From Rheinheimera sp. (lineage in GTDB: Bacteria; Pseudomonadota; Gammaproteobacteria; Enterobacterales; Alteromonadaceae): a DNA stretch of 10,000 bases. The translations under genes were made by a program, and so were the position numbers. Below are positions 1-6,483 of this stretch, in pieces; the first letter of the stretch is position 1, and every line of letters begins with the position of its first letter. The stretch lies in NCBI RefSeq assembly GCF_020217005.1, contig NZ_JAIWOI010000328.1, positions 1 through 10,000 on the forward strand, read 5' to 3'. The notes below the pieces were generated by a model that saw only the letters and a list, made by a program, of their open reading frames with translations, did no database searches and was not told the DNA's origin.

Positions 1-432
1 AGCATGGCAGCGACAGCAGAAGCTGCTATACCGGATAAAAAACGTGAAGTGCTGGTGGAGTTTATTGCCCGTCCTAATAACAACATGCCTTGGGTGTTTG
101 AGCCAGTGGTGCATAAACTTCGGGTGCATCCGGGAGAAATCCACCGTATTGATTATCTGGCGCACAATATTACAGGCCGGGCCATGACAGCTCAGGCCGT
201 GCCTTCGGTGTCGCCGGGGCAGGCTGCTTTGTATTTTAATAAAATGGAATGTTTCTGTTTTACCCAACAACATCTGACGGCAGGTCAGCAGTTATTAATG
301 CCGTTGCAATTTTATGTCGATCCCGCACTACCGGAACAGTTCAGCACTATCACTTTGTCCTACACCTTGTACGAAGTAGAAGCTGCAGCCCCGGTCACTG
401 CACAGACAGCAACAGGGGATAACAATGAGTGA
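1..432 (+). CDS. ctaG: Cytochrome c oxidase assembly protein CtaG/Cox11, 3' part
   Basis: Copper chaperone that delivers Cu to the CuB centre of cytochrome c oxidase subunit I; the family is anchored in the inner membrane with a periplasmic copper-binding domain. The reading frame is open from base 1, so the ATG at 4 is internal. The N-terminal anchor and first part of the domain lie outside the window (the family is about 180-200 residues; 143 codons are visible). The visible part has the Cox11 hallmark CFCF (cysteine codons at 250-252 and 256-258) inside KMECFCFTQQ, then a beta-rich end with PLQFYVDP and TLSYTLYEV, as in the family. The C-terminal tail is rich in Ala/Thr and poorly conserved. 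Its stop overlaps the start of the subunit III gene by 8 bases, which implies translational coupling. Identification is firm; only the 5' end is missing. Confidence 0.95.
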   Translation, partial: SMAATAEAAIPDKKREVLVEFIARPNNNMPWVFEPVVHKLRVHPGEIHRIDYLAHNITGRAMTAQAVPSVSPGQAALYFNKMECFCFTQQHLTAGQQLLMPLQFYVDPALPEQFSTITLSYTLYEVEAAAPVTAQTATGDNNE

Positions 433-1306
433 AAAATACGAACATTATTACGTACCTGACCAAAGCCCATGGCCCATAGTGGGCGCAGTGGCGCTTTTTA
501 TGATGGCCTTTGGCGCAGGACATTTTGTCAATGAAGTGACGAAAGATCAGCCGGGTTATGGCGGTTATCTGTTGCTGGCTGGTGTCGCTACGTTAATTTT
601 TATGCTGGTCGGCTGGTTCAGAAATGTGATTGATGAGTCTATGCATGGCTTGTACAGCAAGCAACTGGACAGGTCCTACCGTCAAGGCATGAGTTGGTTT
701 ATTTTCTCCGAGGTGATGTTTTTTGCCGCCTTTTTTGGTGCTTTGTTTTATGCCAGAACCATTGCTATTCCATGGCTGGACGGCGCCAGCAATAACGCCA
801 GTACTGCTGCTGTATTGTGGCCGGCCTTTGAAGCAGCCTGGCCTTTATTAAAAACACCGGGTGGCATCGAAACTCAGGCCATGCCGTGGCAAGGTTTGCC
901 TCTTTATAACACGCTGATTTTATTAGCCTCCTCTGTCACTTTGCAGTTTGCTCATATGGGGTTGGAGCAAAATAAAAGAGGTCAGCTGAAGCTGATGTTA
1001 GGACTCACTATCTTGTTAGGTGCCAGTTTTCTGTATTTGCAGGGCATAGAGTACGTGCATGCCTATCAGGATCTGGGTTTAAAACTGGACTCAGGTATTT
1101 ATGGCAATACCTTCTTTTTACTGACAGGTTTCCATGGTCTGCATGTGACTCTGGGGGCCTTATTCCTTACCGTGATTTTCCTGCGTATTTTGCTGAAAAA
1201 TCACTTTACCGCCCATAAGCATTTTGCCTTTCAGGCCGCCGCCTGGTACTGGCATTTTGTTGATGTGGTCTGGTTATGTTTGTTTATTTTTGTCTACGTG
1301 CTGTAA
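425..1306 (+). CDS. ctaE: Cytochrome c oxidase subunit III
   Basis: Third core subunit of aa3-type cytochrome c oxidase (heme-copper oxidase), a multi-pass inner-membrane protein that stabilises subunit I turnover and proton uptake. The 293-residue product has about seven hydrophobic segments. Family signatures are SEVMFFAAFFGALFY (residues 95-109, with the conserved membrane glutamate E96), QFAHMGLEQNKR (174-185), GFHGLHVTLG (235-244) and the C-terminal AAWYWHFVDVVWL (272-284). Residues about 117-157 form a long loop between membrane segments, which is usual in gammaproteobacterial forms. The ATG at 425 overlaps the end of ctaG and has AGGGG at 413-417 as ribosome binding site. Also called coxC. 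It is the last plus-strand gene before the reversed DUF2909 gene. Confidence 0.97.
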   Translation: MSEKYEHYYVPDQSPWPIVGAVALFMMAFGAGHFVNEVTKDQPGYGGYLLLAGVATLIFMLVGWFRNVIDESMHGLYSKQLDRSYRQGMSWFIFSEVMFFAAFFGALFYARTIAIPWLDGASNNASTAAVLWPAFEAAWPLLKTPGGIETQAMPWQGLPLYNTLILLASSVTLQFAHMGLEQNKRGQLKLMLGLTILLGASFLYLQGIEYVHAYQDLGLKLDSGIYGNTFFLLTGFHGLHVTLGALFLTVIFLRILLKNHFTAHKHFAFQAAAWYWHFVDVVWLCLFIFVYVL

Positions 1307-1313
1307 CACAGAG

Positions 1314-1332
1314 GCGGGCTTTTCCAGCCCGC
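1314..1332. terminator. GC-rich hairpin between convergent genes, possible terminator
   Basis: GCGGGCT (1314-1320) and AGCCCGC (1326-1332) form a perfect 7-bp stem around a 5-base loop. It lies between the subunit III stop (1306) and the DUF2909 stop (1340), so it could end transcripts from both sides. Neither strand has a proper T-tract after the stem, so it is either a weak or Rho-assisted terminator or an RNA 3'-end stabiliser. Confidence 0.45.
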
Positions 1333-1339
1333 TTAGGGG

Positions 1340-1549
1340 CTAATAGGGCCTGCCGTGCGGAGTGATGATGCCAAACTGCAGTGCAAGGATCACCAGCAAT
1401 AACACTATGGCTGACCACCAGACGCGTCTGCCTAAAAACTTCGACATGCTGGGCTGATTCTCATCGTCTTTCAGCATCAGAAACAAAGCACGAAATAAGT
1501 TAAAAACAATAAAGAGCAGTAGTGCAATGAGTAAAAGTTTAATCCACAT
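1340..1549 (-). CDS. DUF2909 family twin-transmembrane protein
   Basis: A 69-residue membrane protein of unknown function. It has two hydrophobic segments, about residues 2-28 and 44-63, separated by a short polar loop (LKDDENQPSMSKFLGRR). This two-helix layout with a K/D-rich loop and a second helix after RRVWWS fits the DUF2909 family often found inside cytochrome c oxidase loci of gammaproteobacteria. GAGG at 1555-1558 on the coding strand sits about 5 bases before the ATG and supports the start. It is the only gene on the minus strand inside the oxidase cluster and lies 27 bases from the divergent SURF1 gene. Its location suggests a role in oxidase assembly or stability, but nothing in the sequence shows a mechanism. 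Confidence 0.85.
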   Translation of the reverse strand: MWIKLLLIALLLFIVFNLFRALFLMLKDDENQPSMSKFLGRRVWWSAIVLLLVILALQFGIITPHGRPY

Positions 1550-1576
1550 AGAACCTCACTTAGGGCTGGTACTTTT

Positions 1577-2290
1577 ATGACAACCCAGCCTTTTGTTCGT
1601 CATCTGTCCCGACACTGGCTGTTGGCTGTATTCACTCTGGTCGCTTTTGCGCTTTTGATCAAGTTGAGTTACTGGCAGTGGCAGCGCGCCGAACAAAAGC
1701 AAACTCAATTGGATCAGTTGCACCAGGCAGAGCAGCAAGGACCAGTGCAGTGGATAGATTTAGCGTCCATACCAGCAGAGCAACAAGACGGCCTGATGCT
1801 ACAAGGTAAAGCGGTCTGGTTAAAACCTGCGGTCTGGCTGCTGGATAATCAGCTGATCCAGGGCAAAGCAGGCTACGACCTGGTGATCCCTGTGTTGGTG
1901 TCCAATCAAGGCCCGGCAGTCTTAGTGAATTTAGGGTGGGTTGCTGCACCGCCCAGCCGTGATGTGCTGCCAGAACTCACTATTCCTGACCAATTTGAAT
2001 TAAAGGCGTTATTGCGCACTGAACTCAAAGGTTTTCGCCTTGGCCAGAATTTAGAAGAGACAGGACTGTGGCCACAACGTATGCAGCAAGTCGAGCCTGC
2101 TGAACTGGCGAAAGTGCTGGGGCAGGAGTTGTATCCGGCTCTGCTGTACCAACAACAATCCCCTTATCTGTACCACTATAAAGCTGTGGTGATGCCACCG
2201 GAAAAACACCGTGCTTATGCGCTGCAATGGTTATTGCTGGCCGTTGCTGTGGTGGTGATCGGCTGGTTTATGTCAAAGAAGGAGCTGTAA
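1577..2290 (+). CDS. SURF1 family cytochrome oxidase biogenesis protein
   Basis: SURF1/Shy1 proteins help insert heme A into subunit I of cytochrome c oxidase. The 237-residue product has the family plan: an N-terminal membrane helix (about 12-31) followed directly by YWQWQRAEQK (32-41, matching the family's WQ-x2-RA-x2-K signature), a periplasmic domain with WLLDNQ (87-92), GYDLVIPV (99-106) and LVNLGWV (116-122), and a second helix (about 217-231) preceded by HRAYALQW (211-218), the usual end of the domain. No good Shine-Dalgarno sequence is visible; AGGG at 1562-1565 is about 11 bases from the ATG, but there is no better in-frame start before the first helix. The stop abuts the next ATG with no gap. 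Any promoter must overlap the 27-base gap or the reversed DUF2909 gene, unless transcripts read through from subunit III. Confidence 0.93.
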   Translation: MTTQPFVRHLSRHWLLAVFTLVAFALLIKLSYWQWQRAEQKQTQLDQLHQAEQQGPVQWIDLASIPAEQQDGLMLQGKAVWLKPAVWLLDNQLIQGKAGYDLVIPVLVSNQGPAVLVNLGWVAAPPSRDVLPELTIPDQFELKALLRTELKGFRLGQNLEETGLWPQRMQQVEPAELAKVLGQELYPALLYQQQSPYLYHYKAVVMPPEKHRAYALQWLLLAVAVVVIGWFMSKKEL

Positions 2291-2788
2291 ATGGCGAAGA
2301 AGAAATTTTTACTGCTGTTTTTGTTGTGTTCTTTATTGCCGCTGGCTTTTGCGCAGACGTTTTTATCTCTGGGTTGGTTTGGCGGAGCCACCACCAACAA
2401 AGGCCAGTGGCTCAGTGAAGAGATTTTGTTATTACCCAAAGCCAGCGGTGATGTGCACTGGCGCTTAGCCTATGTCAGTGACAAAGCCGACTGTGACGCC
2501 CTTTGTCAAAATGCCCATTACGGTATGCAGCAGGTGTATACGGCCCTGGGCCGTAAACAGCAGCATTTAGAGTTATGGCAATCCGGTGGTGCTCAGCCAC
2601 AAAAACTGTTGTGGCAGGCTAACCCTGCGGGTGCTGATGCGTTACAACAAAAGCTGGTGCTGGTGGATCTGAATGGCCTGGCGCTGATGACCTATCCCGT
2701 GACTGCCGACAAAACCCAAATGGTGCAAACCGGAAAAGCTATTTTGACAGATTTAAACAAACTGCTGAAATACGACAGGGGGCTTTGA
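2291..2788 (+). CDS. Small exported SCO/thioredoxin-like protein with CxxxC motif
   Basis: A 165-residue protein with a hydrophobic N-terminus (residues 5-21, ending LAFA-QT) that is a signal peptide or membrane anchor, so it acts in the periplasm. I do not recognise a named family. Its middle reads WRLAYVSDKADCDALCQNAHYGMQQVYTAL in effect, with cysteines C68 and C72 spaced CxxxC. This parallels the SCO copper site of the protein encoded at 4682, where a beta strand (LVFVGYTHC) leads into CPDIC and a helix. Near the C-terminus LVDLNGLALMTYP matches the SCO segment LLNPQGAVVAMFKP, but the SCO copper-ligand histidine before it is absent (LQQK instead). A strong AAGGAG lies at 2278-2283, and the gene abuts SURF1 and overlaps ctaA by one base. 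The position matches a conserved hypothetical gene I recall at this place in Pseudomonas. A redox or copper-handling role in CuA assembly is inference. Confidence 0.8.
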   Translation: MAKKKFLLLFLLCSLLPLAFAQTFLSLGWFGGATTNKGQWLSEEILLLPKASGDVHWRLAYVSDKADCDALCQNAHYGMQQVYTALGRKQQHLELWQSGGAQPQKLLWQANPAGADALQQKLVLVDLNGLALMTYPVTADKTQMVQTGKAILTDLNKLLKYDRGL

Positions 2789-3768
2789 TGAGACCCCTGA
2801 AACCTTTAGTCAGTTGCGCCATAGTATTGGCCATGCTGGTGATTTTATTAGGCGCTTACACCCGTTTAACTGATGCGGGTTTAGGCTGTCCGGACTGGCC
2901 TGGGTGTTACGGCTTTTTAAAAGTGCCGGAGCAGGCCCATCATATTGAGCAGGCTGAAGCTTTGTATCCGGATCGACCTGTCGAAAGTCATAAAGCCTGG
3001 AATGAGATGATCCACAGGTATTTTGCCGGCACTTTGGGTTTGCTGATACTGGCGATTTTCTTATTTAGCCTGAAACAAAAGCGTGTGCTGTTGCCGTCTT
3101 TGCTATTGGGGCTGGTAATTTTTCAGGCCGCTTTGGGCATGTGGACTGTGACTTTAGCTTTGCATCCAGTGGTGGTGATGGGGCATTTGCTGGGGGGCTT
3201 TACTTTGCTGTCGTTATTGGCGTTGTATTGGTGGCAATTACAACCTGCGCCTTTGATAGCCGTAAAACAAAGCCTGAAGTTGCTGTTTTGGCCGGTGTTG
3301 CTAGTGCTGGTAGCACAAATAGCCCTGGGTGGCTGGACAGCAGCCAACTATGCCGCCTTAGCCTGCATTCAGTTGCCTGTTTGCGAAGCCGGCTGGACCA
3401 GCCAGCTTAATTTTGACGAGGCATTTTCGCTGCATCTGGGCTACGACAATTACGAATACGGCGTGATGAGCCAAAGCGCCCGCGCCACGGTGCATGTGAT
3501 GCATAGGGTTGGTGCTGTTGTTACTTTGCTGGTGGTGGCGGCTTATGCCATAGCCTTGTGGCGCAATAGTTCGGGTTTGATTAAAAACATGGCGAGCATA
3601 GTGCTGCTGCTGTTGCTGCTGCAATTTAGTTTGGGGCTTGCCAACGTGGTACTGCATTTGCCTTTGGCCAATGCGGTGGCACATAACTTTGTGGCAGCCA
3701 ATTTAGTCATGTGTCTGGTAGTGATTGGTTATCAGCTGCACAGAAACAAGGAGTCTGCTTATGCTTAA
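2788..3768 (+). CDS. ctaA: Heme A synthase CtaA/Cox15
   Basis: Inner-membrane monooxygenase that oxidises the C8 methyl of heme O to the formyl group of heme A for the oxidase. The 326-residue product has eight predicted membrane helices in two similar halves. Visible heme ligands are H76 (NEMIHRY) and H133 (MGHLLGG) in the first half, and H239 (HVMHRVG) and H299 ([11 protein letters not shown]) in the second. Cysteine pairs C34/C40 (GCPDWPGC) and C183/C189 (CIQLPVC) match the family's extracytoplasmic disulfides. I start it at the ATG at 2788, which overlaps the previous stop (TGATG) and follows AGGGGG at 2777-2782; the TTG one codon earlier is less likely. Its end overlaps ctaB by 8 bases. 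Both act consecutively on the same heme, which fits coupling. Confidence 0.96.
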   Translation: MRPLKPLVSCAIVLAMLVILLGAYTRLTDAGLGCPDWPGCYGFLKVPEQAHHIEQAEALYPDRPVESHKAWNEMIHRYFAGTLGLLILAIFLFSLKQKRVLLPSLLLGLVIFQAALGMWTVTLALHPVVVMGHLLGGFTLLSLLALYWWQLQPAPLIAVKQSLKLLFWPVLLVLVAQIALGGWTAANYAALACIQLPVCEAGWTSQLNFDEAFSLHLGYDNYEYGVMSQSARATVHVMHRVGAVVTLLVVAAYAIALWRNSSGLIKNMASIVLLLLLLQFSLGLANVVLHLPLANAVAHNFVAANLVMCLVVIGYQLHRNKESAYA

Positions 3769-4666
3769 AGTTCTGGCTTTACCCCAACACTATAGTCAGC
3801 AATGGCGTGATTATTACCAACTGACCAAACCTAAGGTCGTCGCGCTTTTGGTGCTGACGGCTTGGGTCGGCATGATGCTGGCGCAACCCGGTTTACCCCG
3901 ATTTGGCCTGATGATAGCCGCAACTTTAGGCATAGGCTTATTATCCGCTGCTGCGGCGGCGATGAACCATATAGTGGATCAGCGTATTGATGCGCAAATG
4001 GCCCGCACTTATAACAGGCCAGTGGCCCGTGGCCGTTTATCAACGCAGCAGGCGGTGAAGTTTTCACTGCTGCTGGCAGGTTCTGGTTTTCTGCTGTTAT
4101 TTATTGCCGTCAATCCACTGACTGCCTGGCTGACCTTAGCCAGTTTGTTTGGTTACGCCGTGGTCTACACCATGTTTTTAAAACGGGCGACGCCGCAGAA
4201 TATTGTCATAGGCGGTTTAGCTGGTGCTATGCCACCATTGCTCGGCTGGACAGCCATGACGGCTGAAGTGCATGCGCATGCCTTGTTGCTGGTGATGATT
4301 ATTTTCACCTGGACGCCGCCGCATTTCTGGGCTTTGGCTATTCATCGCCGTGACGATTATGCCAAAGTAAATATGCCAATGTTGCCCGTCACTCATGGCA
4401 TTGAATTTACCAAAAGTGCGATTTTCCTTTATACCCTGGTGCTGTTTTTAGTCTGTTTGTTGCCTTATCTGGTCGGTATGACAGGTGCTGTGTATTTGCT
4501 GGGCAGCACAATACTGAACTTAGGTTTTATCTGGTATGCCTGGCAATTAAAGTTTAATGCCAAAGCAGAAACAGCCATGGCAACTTTTAAGTTTTCGATT
4601 TGGCATCTGATGGTATTATTCCTGCTGTTGTTGCTGGACCATTATTGGTTGATTTCAGCGCTTTAA
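3761..4666 (+). CDS. ctaB: Protoheme IX farnesyltransferase (heme O synthase) CtaB/CyoE
   Basis: UbiA-superfamily inner-membrane prenyltransferase that attaches a farnesyl group to heme B to give heme O, the substrate of the neighbouring heme A synthase. The 301-residue product, with about nine membrane helices, has the first Asp-rich motif as N69-H-I-V-D73-Q-R-I-D77, followed by R82-T-Y-N-R86-P. The second conserved loop reads [17 protein letters not shown] (174-190) and leads to MPMLPVTHG. The start is the ATG at 3761 with AAGGAG at 3748-3753. A longer frame opening at a TTG (3725) would add 12 residues, but it has no ribosome binding site and goes further into ctaA. It could equally be named cyoE; ctaB is chosen because it sits in an aa3-type oxidase cluster, not with cyo genes. 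Confidence 0.96.
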   Translation: MLKVLALPQHYSQQWRDYYQLTKPKVVALLVLTAWVGMMLAQPGLPRFGLMIAATLGIGLLSAAAAAMNHIVDQRIDAQMARTYNRPVARGRLSTQQAVKFSLLLAGSGFLLLFIAVNPLTAWLTLASLFGYAVVYTMFLKRATPQNIVIGGLAGAMPPLLGWTAMTAEVHAHALLLVMIIFTWTPPHFWALAIHRRDDYAKVNMPMLPVTHGIEFTKSAIFLYTLVLFLVCLLPYLVGMTGAVYLLGSTILNLGFIWYAWQLKFNAKAETAMATFKFSIWHLMVLFLLLLLDHYWLISAL

Positions 4667-4681
4667 CAGGAAGATACTTTT

Positions 4682-5320
4682 ATGCAGAAGTGGTTATGGG
4701 TAGTAGTTGCAGTAGTGGCATTGGCAGCAGGTGTGTGGTTATCAGCCAGTTTTAAGTCTGCGCCCGCCGAGCCTGTGGCCGCTTTGGTCTATCCAAGCCC
4801 CAGAGCTTTGACCGAATTTAACTTGCTGGATGAGCAAAAGCAGCCAGTGGGCTTAAAAGATTTACAGGGACACTGGACGCTGGTTTTTGTCGGTTATACC
4901 CATTGCCCTGATATTTGCCCTATGACCATGGCGAAATTAGCGGGCATGTATCAGGACTTAGTCAAGCTGACGCCAGAGCCATTAGAGATTTGGTTTGTCT
5001 CGGTCGACCCAAAACGGGATACACCAGAGCAATTAGCCCAATACATCACCTACTTTAAACAAGCGCCGATCAAAGCCAGAACAGCTGATCATAAAGACTT
5101 ATTCCCTTTTATTCGCCAACTGGGCCTGATGTATGCGATTAATGATGGCGCAGAAGAGCGTTATACAGTTGACCACAGTGCCAGCATAGCGCTACTGAAC
5201 CCTCAGGGCGCCGTAGTGGCTATGTTTAAACCTGAAATGAAAGCAGGTGCTGTGCCGCTGATTAATAACCAGCAGTTTTTGGCGGATTATCCTTTGGTGA
5301 TAGCGGCTGCAGCCCGATAG
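4682..5320 (+). CDS. SCO1/SenC/PrrC family copper chaperone
   Basis: Membrane-anchored periplasmic thioredoxin-fold protein that supplies copper to, or reduces, the CuA site of cytochrome c oxidase subunit II. The 212-residue product has one N-terminal helix (about 5-22). It carries the copper site C75-P-D-I-C79 within VGYTHCPDICPM and the third ligand H165 in TVDHSASIALL. VSVDPKRDTPEQL (107-119) is the usual SCO loop after the third strand. AGGA at 4668-4671 precedes the ATG by about 10 bases, and the gene starts 15 bases after ctaB. It is the last gene of the oxidase cluster; the next gene encodes an unrelated enzyme after a 120-base gap. No clear terminator follows it. All three copper ligands are intact, so it should be functional. 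Confidence 0.95.
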   Translation: MQKWLWVVVAVVALAAGVWLSASFKSAPAEPVAALVYPSPRALTEFNLLDEQKQPVGLKDLQGHWTLVFVGYTHCPDICPMTMAKLAGMYQDLVKLTPEPLEIWFVSVDPKRDTPEQLAQYITYFKQAPIKARTADHKDLFPFIRQLGLMYAINDGAEERYTVDHSASIALLNPQGAVVAMFKPEMKAGAVPLINNQQFLADYPLVIAAAAR

Positions 5321-5353
5321 TCTGGAGGCGCTGCGACAAACTTCATTCCTTTC

Positions 5354-5383
5354 TTTACAAGATCAGGCTGCACGCCTTATGGT
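5354..5383 (+). promoter_or_regulatory. Weak candidate promoter for the secreted nucleosidase gene
   Basis: TTTACA (5354-5359) resembles a -35 box and TATGGT (5378-5383) a -10 box, with an 18-base spacer. They lie upstream of the inverted repeat at 5393-5413 and the ATG at 5441. Both boxes deviate from consensus; this is a candidate by eye only. Confidence 0.25.
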
Positions 5384-5392
5384 GGAACTGTA

Positions 5393-5413
5393 TTCATAAC
5401 AAGTGGTTATGAA
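5393..5413. repeat. Perfect 8-bp inverted repeat in nucleosidase leader, possible operator
   Basis: TTCATAAC (5393-5400) and GTTATGAA (5406-5413) are exact reverse complements around AAGTG. The dyad centre is about 38 bases before the ATG at 5441 and just after the candidate promoter, where a repressor site or leader hairpin could act. The AT-rich arms and 13-base centre-to-centre spacing suit a dimeric DNA-binding protein better than a terminator; there is no T-tract. Confidence 0.45.
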
Positions 5414-5440
5414 GCAAACTCCAGCATAGAGCACAGCCTA

Positions 5441-6457
5441 ATGAGAAAGTTTTTATCAAGCGCCTTAGTCCCACTACTAATTTTATCTGCGGTATTTAGC
5501 TTTAATTTGTGCGCCGAAGATTTTAGTCAGTATGGTCCAAAACAATTCAGCACCACTAATAAGTGGACGGCTATAGTAGCCGCCTATGAGCCGGAAATTA
5601 AGGCGATTGACGAGGCTTTTGCCAAGCTTAAAGACGCCAAAATAGCCAAAACACTGACCATCCGTGGTGTTAAGTATCAATTGGGCCACTATAAAGGTGA
5701 ACCCATCGTCATTTTCACCACGGGCGTCAGCGTGCCAAACGCCGCCATGACAATGCAAATGGCGCTGGATTATTTCCCTATAGAACGGGTGGTGATGATG
5801 GGGATAGCTGGTGCTGTGGATCCACAATTCCAGCCGGGCGATATCGCCATTCCTGAGCGTTGGTACTTCCACGATGAATCTGTCTATGCCAATCCTGACC
5901 CGACCAAACCAGGCCAGTATATTCTGCCGGACTATTATGAGCAGGCGTTGGCCAGTTACCGGGAGCGTAAAAAGCAGGATCCGCATTCCCCTGCTTATGA
6001 AAACTTTGGTTATATCCATCCGGAAGAAATGGCGGTGGTTAAACAAGGCTGGGACAGCCCGCAGCAAATGCCGTATTTCACCGCTACGCCACAACTCTTT
6101 GAGCTGACAAAAAAAGCGGTTGCCACTATAGATCCCATCAAAATGCCATCCGGCCACCCAATCCAAATCAAAGTAGGTGGCAATGGTGTGACAGGCTCGG
6201 TATTTTTAGACAATGCCCAGTACCGCCAATGGCTGCAAAAAGTGTTTCAGGCCGAAGTCACTGAAATGGAGTCGGCCGCTGTGGCTCAGATCTGTTTCGT
6301 CAACGAAGTCGACTGGATAGTGATCCGCTCCGTCAGTGATTTAGCCGGCGGCCAACAGGGCAAAAATGCCGAAAATGTCTTTGATGCCATCGCCTCAGGC
6401 ACTGGCACTAAATTGCTGTTGGGCTTATTGGATCAAATTGTGCTGATGAAGCCGTAG
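5441..6457 (+). CDS. Secreted MTAN-like nucleosidase/phosphorylase (PNP_UDP_1 superfamily)
   Basis: Probable periplasmic member of the nucleoside phosphorylase superfamily, closest in motifs to 5'-methylthioadenosine/S-adenosylhomocysteine nucleosidase, which splits adenine from such nucleosides. The 338-residue product begins with a signal peptide (1-25, ending LCA-ED); this is not a good lipobox because Leu precedes the Cys. Superfamily motifs in order: AAYEPEI (47-53), FTTGVSVPNAAM (92-103), MGIAGAVDPQFQPGD (120-134), GGNGVTGS (226-233), E255-M256-E257-SAAVAQIC, and IRSVSD280LAGG. E257 and D280 match the substrate-ribose glutamate and catalytic aspartate of E. coli MTAN (E174, D197). It is about 100 residues longer than cytoplasmic MTAN because of the signal peptide and an insert at roughly 137-215. 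The frame is open upstream but has no other start; the Shine-Dalgarno is poor. The true substrate cannot be read from the sequence. Confidence 0.85.
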   Translation: MRKFLSSALVPLLILSAVFSFNLCAEDFSQYGPKQFSTTNKWTAIVAAYEPEIKAIDEAFAKLKDAKIAKTLTIRGVKYQLGHYKGEPIVIFTTGVSVPNAAMTMQMALDYFPIERVVMMGIAGAVDPQFQPGDIAIPERWYFHDESVYANPDPTKPGQYILPDYYEQALASYRERKKQDPHSPAYENFGYIHPEEMAVVKQGWDSPQQMPYFTATPQLFELTKKAVATIDPIKMPSGHPIQIKVGGNGVTGSVFLDNAQYRQWLQKVFQAEVTEMESAAVAQICFVNEVDWIVIRSVSDLAGGQQGKNAENVFDAIASGTGTKLLLGLLDQIVLMKP

Positions 6458-6470
6458 GAGCGCCTACGGC
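6451..6470. terminator. Hairpin over the nucleosidase stop codon, between convergent genes
   Basis: GCCGTAGG (6451-6458) and CCTACGGC (6463-6470) form a perfect 8-bp GC-rich stem with loop AGCG. The stop codon TAG (6455-6457) is inside the left arm. The convergent deacetylase gene ends 14 bases further on (6484). No T-tract follows on either strand, so it is either a bidirectional Rho-assisted terminator or a REP-like 3' stabiliser; GTAGGAGCG resembles the start of some Pseudomonas REP units. Confidence 0.45.
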
Positions 6471-6483
6471 AGTACAAGTCTTG

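Noticed and set aside
3358..3684. Gln/His-rich open frame antisense to ctaA
   Set aside because: The composition is a shadow of leucine-rich membrane codons (CTG/TTG read as CAG/CAA) in ctaA.
3725..3760. Upstream TTG start for ctaB
   Set aside because: No ribosome binding site and a deep overlap with ctaA; the ATG at 3761 has AAGGAG and gives the normal family length.
5303..5400. Coding-like stretch of about 30 codons (containing SLQDQAARLMVELYS) after the SCO gene
   Set aside because: No start codon with a ribosome binding site and no recognisable homology; it could be a gene remnant but is too short to call.
5483..6166. Open frame of 227 codons antisense to the nucleosidase gene
   Set aside because: It is entirely opposite a gene with clear family motifs and shows no domain features of its own.
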